A stretch of DNA of 64,000 bases from an uncultured Castellaniella sp. (lineage in GTDB: Bacteria > Pseudomonadota > Gammaproteobacteria > Burkholderiales > Burkholderiaceae_B). The stretch lies in contig NZ_CALKHS010000010.1 of assembly GCF_937988725.1 (NCBI RefSeq), positions 868,001 to 932,000 on the forward strand, written 5' to 3'. Each line of letters starts with the position of its first letter. Position 1 is the first letter of the stretch. Both the position numbers and the translations under genes were made by a program. Shown in pieces: positions 62,836-64,000 of the stretch. The notes beneath the pieces are model-generated. The model searched no databases. It had not been told where the DNA came from and worked only from the letters and a program-made list of their open reading frames with translations.

Positions 62836-64000
62836 ATGACAGCAACCAGCACGCAATCCCGCCCCACCCGCAAACGCCTGATGTGGGCCGCCACCGGCGT
62901 CTTCATTCTGCTCGCCCTGCTGTACGGGATCTGGTGGATGATCTTCGCCTCGCACTACGAATCTACGGACGACGCCTACGTGCACGGCAATCTGGTGTCG
63001 GTCAGCGCCCAGATTCCCGGCACCGTCGTCGCCATCGGCGCCGACGACACGCAGACGGTCGCCCGGGGCAGCCATCTGGTGACGCTGGACCACAGCGACA
63101 CCGACATCGCGCTGGCCCAGGCCGAAGCCGCCCTGGCCCAGACCGTGCGCCACACGCAGACGCTGTTCGTGCAGAACGACGCGCTGGCCGCCGACATCTC
63201 CGTCGGCCAGGCCAACGTCGAGCAGGCCGAGACCCTGCTGCACAAGGCGGAAAACGACCTGCAGCGGCGCAATGCCCTGCGCGGGTCCGGCGGGGTCAGC
63301 GGCGAGGAACTTCTGCACGCCCAGGTGGCGGTCAAGTCCGCCCAGGCCGGGCTGGCCCAGGCGCGCGCCGGACTGGCCGTCTCCAAGGCCAAGCTGGCCA
63401 CCAACCAGGCCCTGACCCACGGCAGCACCGTCGCCACGCACCCCGACGTCCTGCAGGCCGCCGATCAGGTCCGCCAGGCCTGGCTGGCCCAGGAGCGCAC
63501 CCGCGTGCTGGCGCCGGTGGACGGCATGGTCGCGCAGCGTTCCGTCCAGCTGGGTCAGCGCATCCAGCCGGGCACGCCGCTGATGACCATCGTGCCGCTG
63601 CAAAGCCTGTGGGTCGAAGCCAACTTCAAGGAAAACCAATTGCACGCCATGCAGCCGGGCCAGAAGGCCACCCTGGTCTCCGACCTGTACGGCAGCAAGG
63701 TCACCTACCACGGCACGGTCGTCGGGGTGTCGGCGGGCAGCGGCAGCGCCTTCGCCCTGCTGCCGGCGCAGAACGCCAGCGGCAACTGGATCAAGGTCAT
63801 CCAGCGCGTGCCGGTGCGCATCGCGCTGGACCCCAAGGACCTGAAGGACCATCCCCTGCGCGTGGGCCTGTCCATGACGGTGGAAGTCGACCTGTCCTCC
63901 ACGCCGGACCAGGCCGCTCCGAGCGCGCCGGCCAGCGCCCTGAGCACCACGGTCTACGATCATGATCCGGCCGAGGTGGACGCCCTGATCGAACGCATCA
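62836..64000 (+). CDS. emrA: EmrA/HlyD-family membrane fusion protein, C-terminus outside window
   Basis: Periplasmic adaptor of an MFS-type pump. It starts with the ATG at 62836, 16 bases after the nodT stop, and is still open at the window end (388 codons). Single TM helix (LMWAATGVFILLALLYGIWWMIFA), barrel (STDDAYVHGNLVSVSAQIPGTVVAIGADDTQTV), a long helical hairpin (about 80-195), then RVLAPVDGMVAQRSVQLGQRIQPGTPLMTIVPL and SLWVEANFKENQL, all EmrA-like. The next gene, likely an EmrB transporter, would be outside the window. Confidence 0.93.
   Translation, partial: MTATSTQSRPTRKRLMWAATGVFILLALLYGIWWMIFASHYESTDDAYVHGNLVSVSAQIPGTVVAIGADDTQTVARGSHLVTLDHSDTDIALAQAEAALAQTVRHTQTLFVQNDALAADISVGQANVEQAETLLHKAENDLQRRNALRGSGGVSGEELLHAQVAVKSAQAGLAQARAGLAVSKAKLATNQALTHGSTVATHPDVLQAADQVRQAWLAQERTRVLAPVDGMVAQRSVQLGQRIQPGTPLMTIVPLQSLWVEANFKENQLHAMQPGQKATLVSDLYGSKVTYHGTVVGVSAGSGSAFALLPAQNASGNWIKVIQRVPVRIALDPKDLKDHPLRVGLSMTVEVDLSSTPDQAAPSAPASALSTTVYDHDPAEVDALIERI

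Noticed and set aside
61327..63963. 878-codon open frame on the minus strand opposite nodT and emrA
   Set aside because: Antisense shadow of two clear efflux genes.

Overview
The window is GC-rich, densely packed bacterial DNA. It looks like a motile, denitrifying betaproteobacterium of the Alcaligenaceae (Bordetella/Achromobacter/Castellaniella type). The evidence is the FlhDC-headed flagellar/chemotaxis block in Bordetella-like order, the single-subunit quinol nitric oxide reductase with NorR, and the glp ABC operon. The genus is an inference. I see no tRNA, rRNA, insertion sequence or CRISPR array.

Region 1 (1-34054) is the flagellar and chemotaxis locus. On the minus strand the order of transcription is flhDC, motAB, cheAW, a transmembrane receptor, cheRBYZ, a soluble receptor and flhBAF. 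Further left are flgBCDEFGHIJKL and the start of another receptor. flgA and flgM point the other way from flgB, and flgM has a clear sigma-28 promoter. flgN, the usual neighbour of flgM, is separated from it by a 2.8-kb non-flagellar insert: a LysR regulator, a carboxymuconolactone decarboxylase-like protein and an ECF41 (SigJ-type) sigma factor. A textbook ECF41 promoter lies directly in front of the LysR gene.

Region 2 (34055-44392) is glycerol catabolism. glpR-glpK run rightwards. The divergent glpSTPQUV-glpD operon encodes a glycerol ABC importer and glycerol-3-phosphate dehydrogenase. The two ATPases are complementary degenerate partners, so the dimer should have one good and one bad ATP site.

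Region 3 (44480-49619) holds housekeeping and accessory genes on the plus strand: a TM2 membrane protein, a lipoate-ligase-like protein, panD, a TPP riboswitch with a CytX-type transporter, a 6-phosphogluconate dehydrogenase and a DsbA-family protein.

Region 4 (49767-53882) is NO detoxification/denitrification: quinol NO reductase and divergent norR. Between them are a sigma-54 promoter, three NorR boxes and an FNR/NNR-like box.

Region 5 (53972-64000) holds an SbmA/YddA-like ABC exporter, a SirB2-family protein, a YeiH-type exporter with divergent LysR, a patatin-like phospholipase, a DMT exporter and a MarR-controlled EmrA/NodT efflux operon cut by the window end. The MarR-type operator sequence occurs at both promoters of that efflux region.
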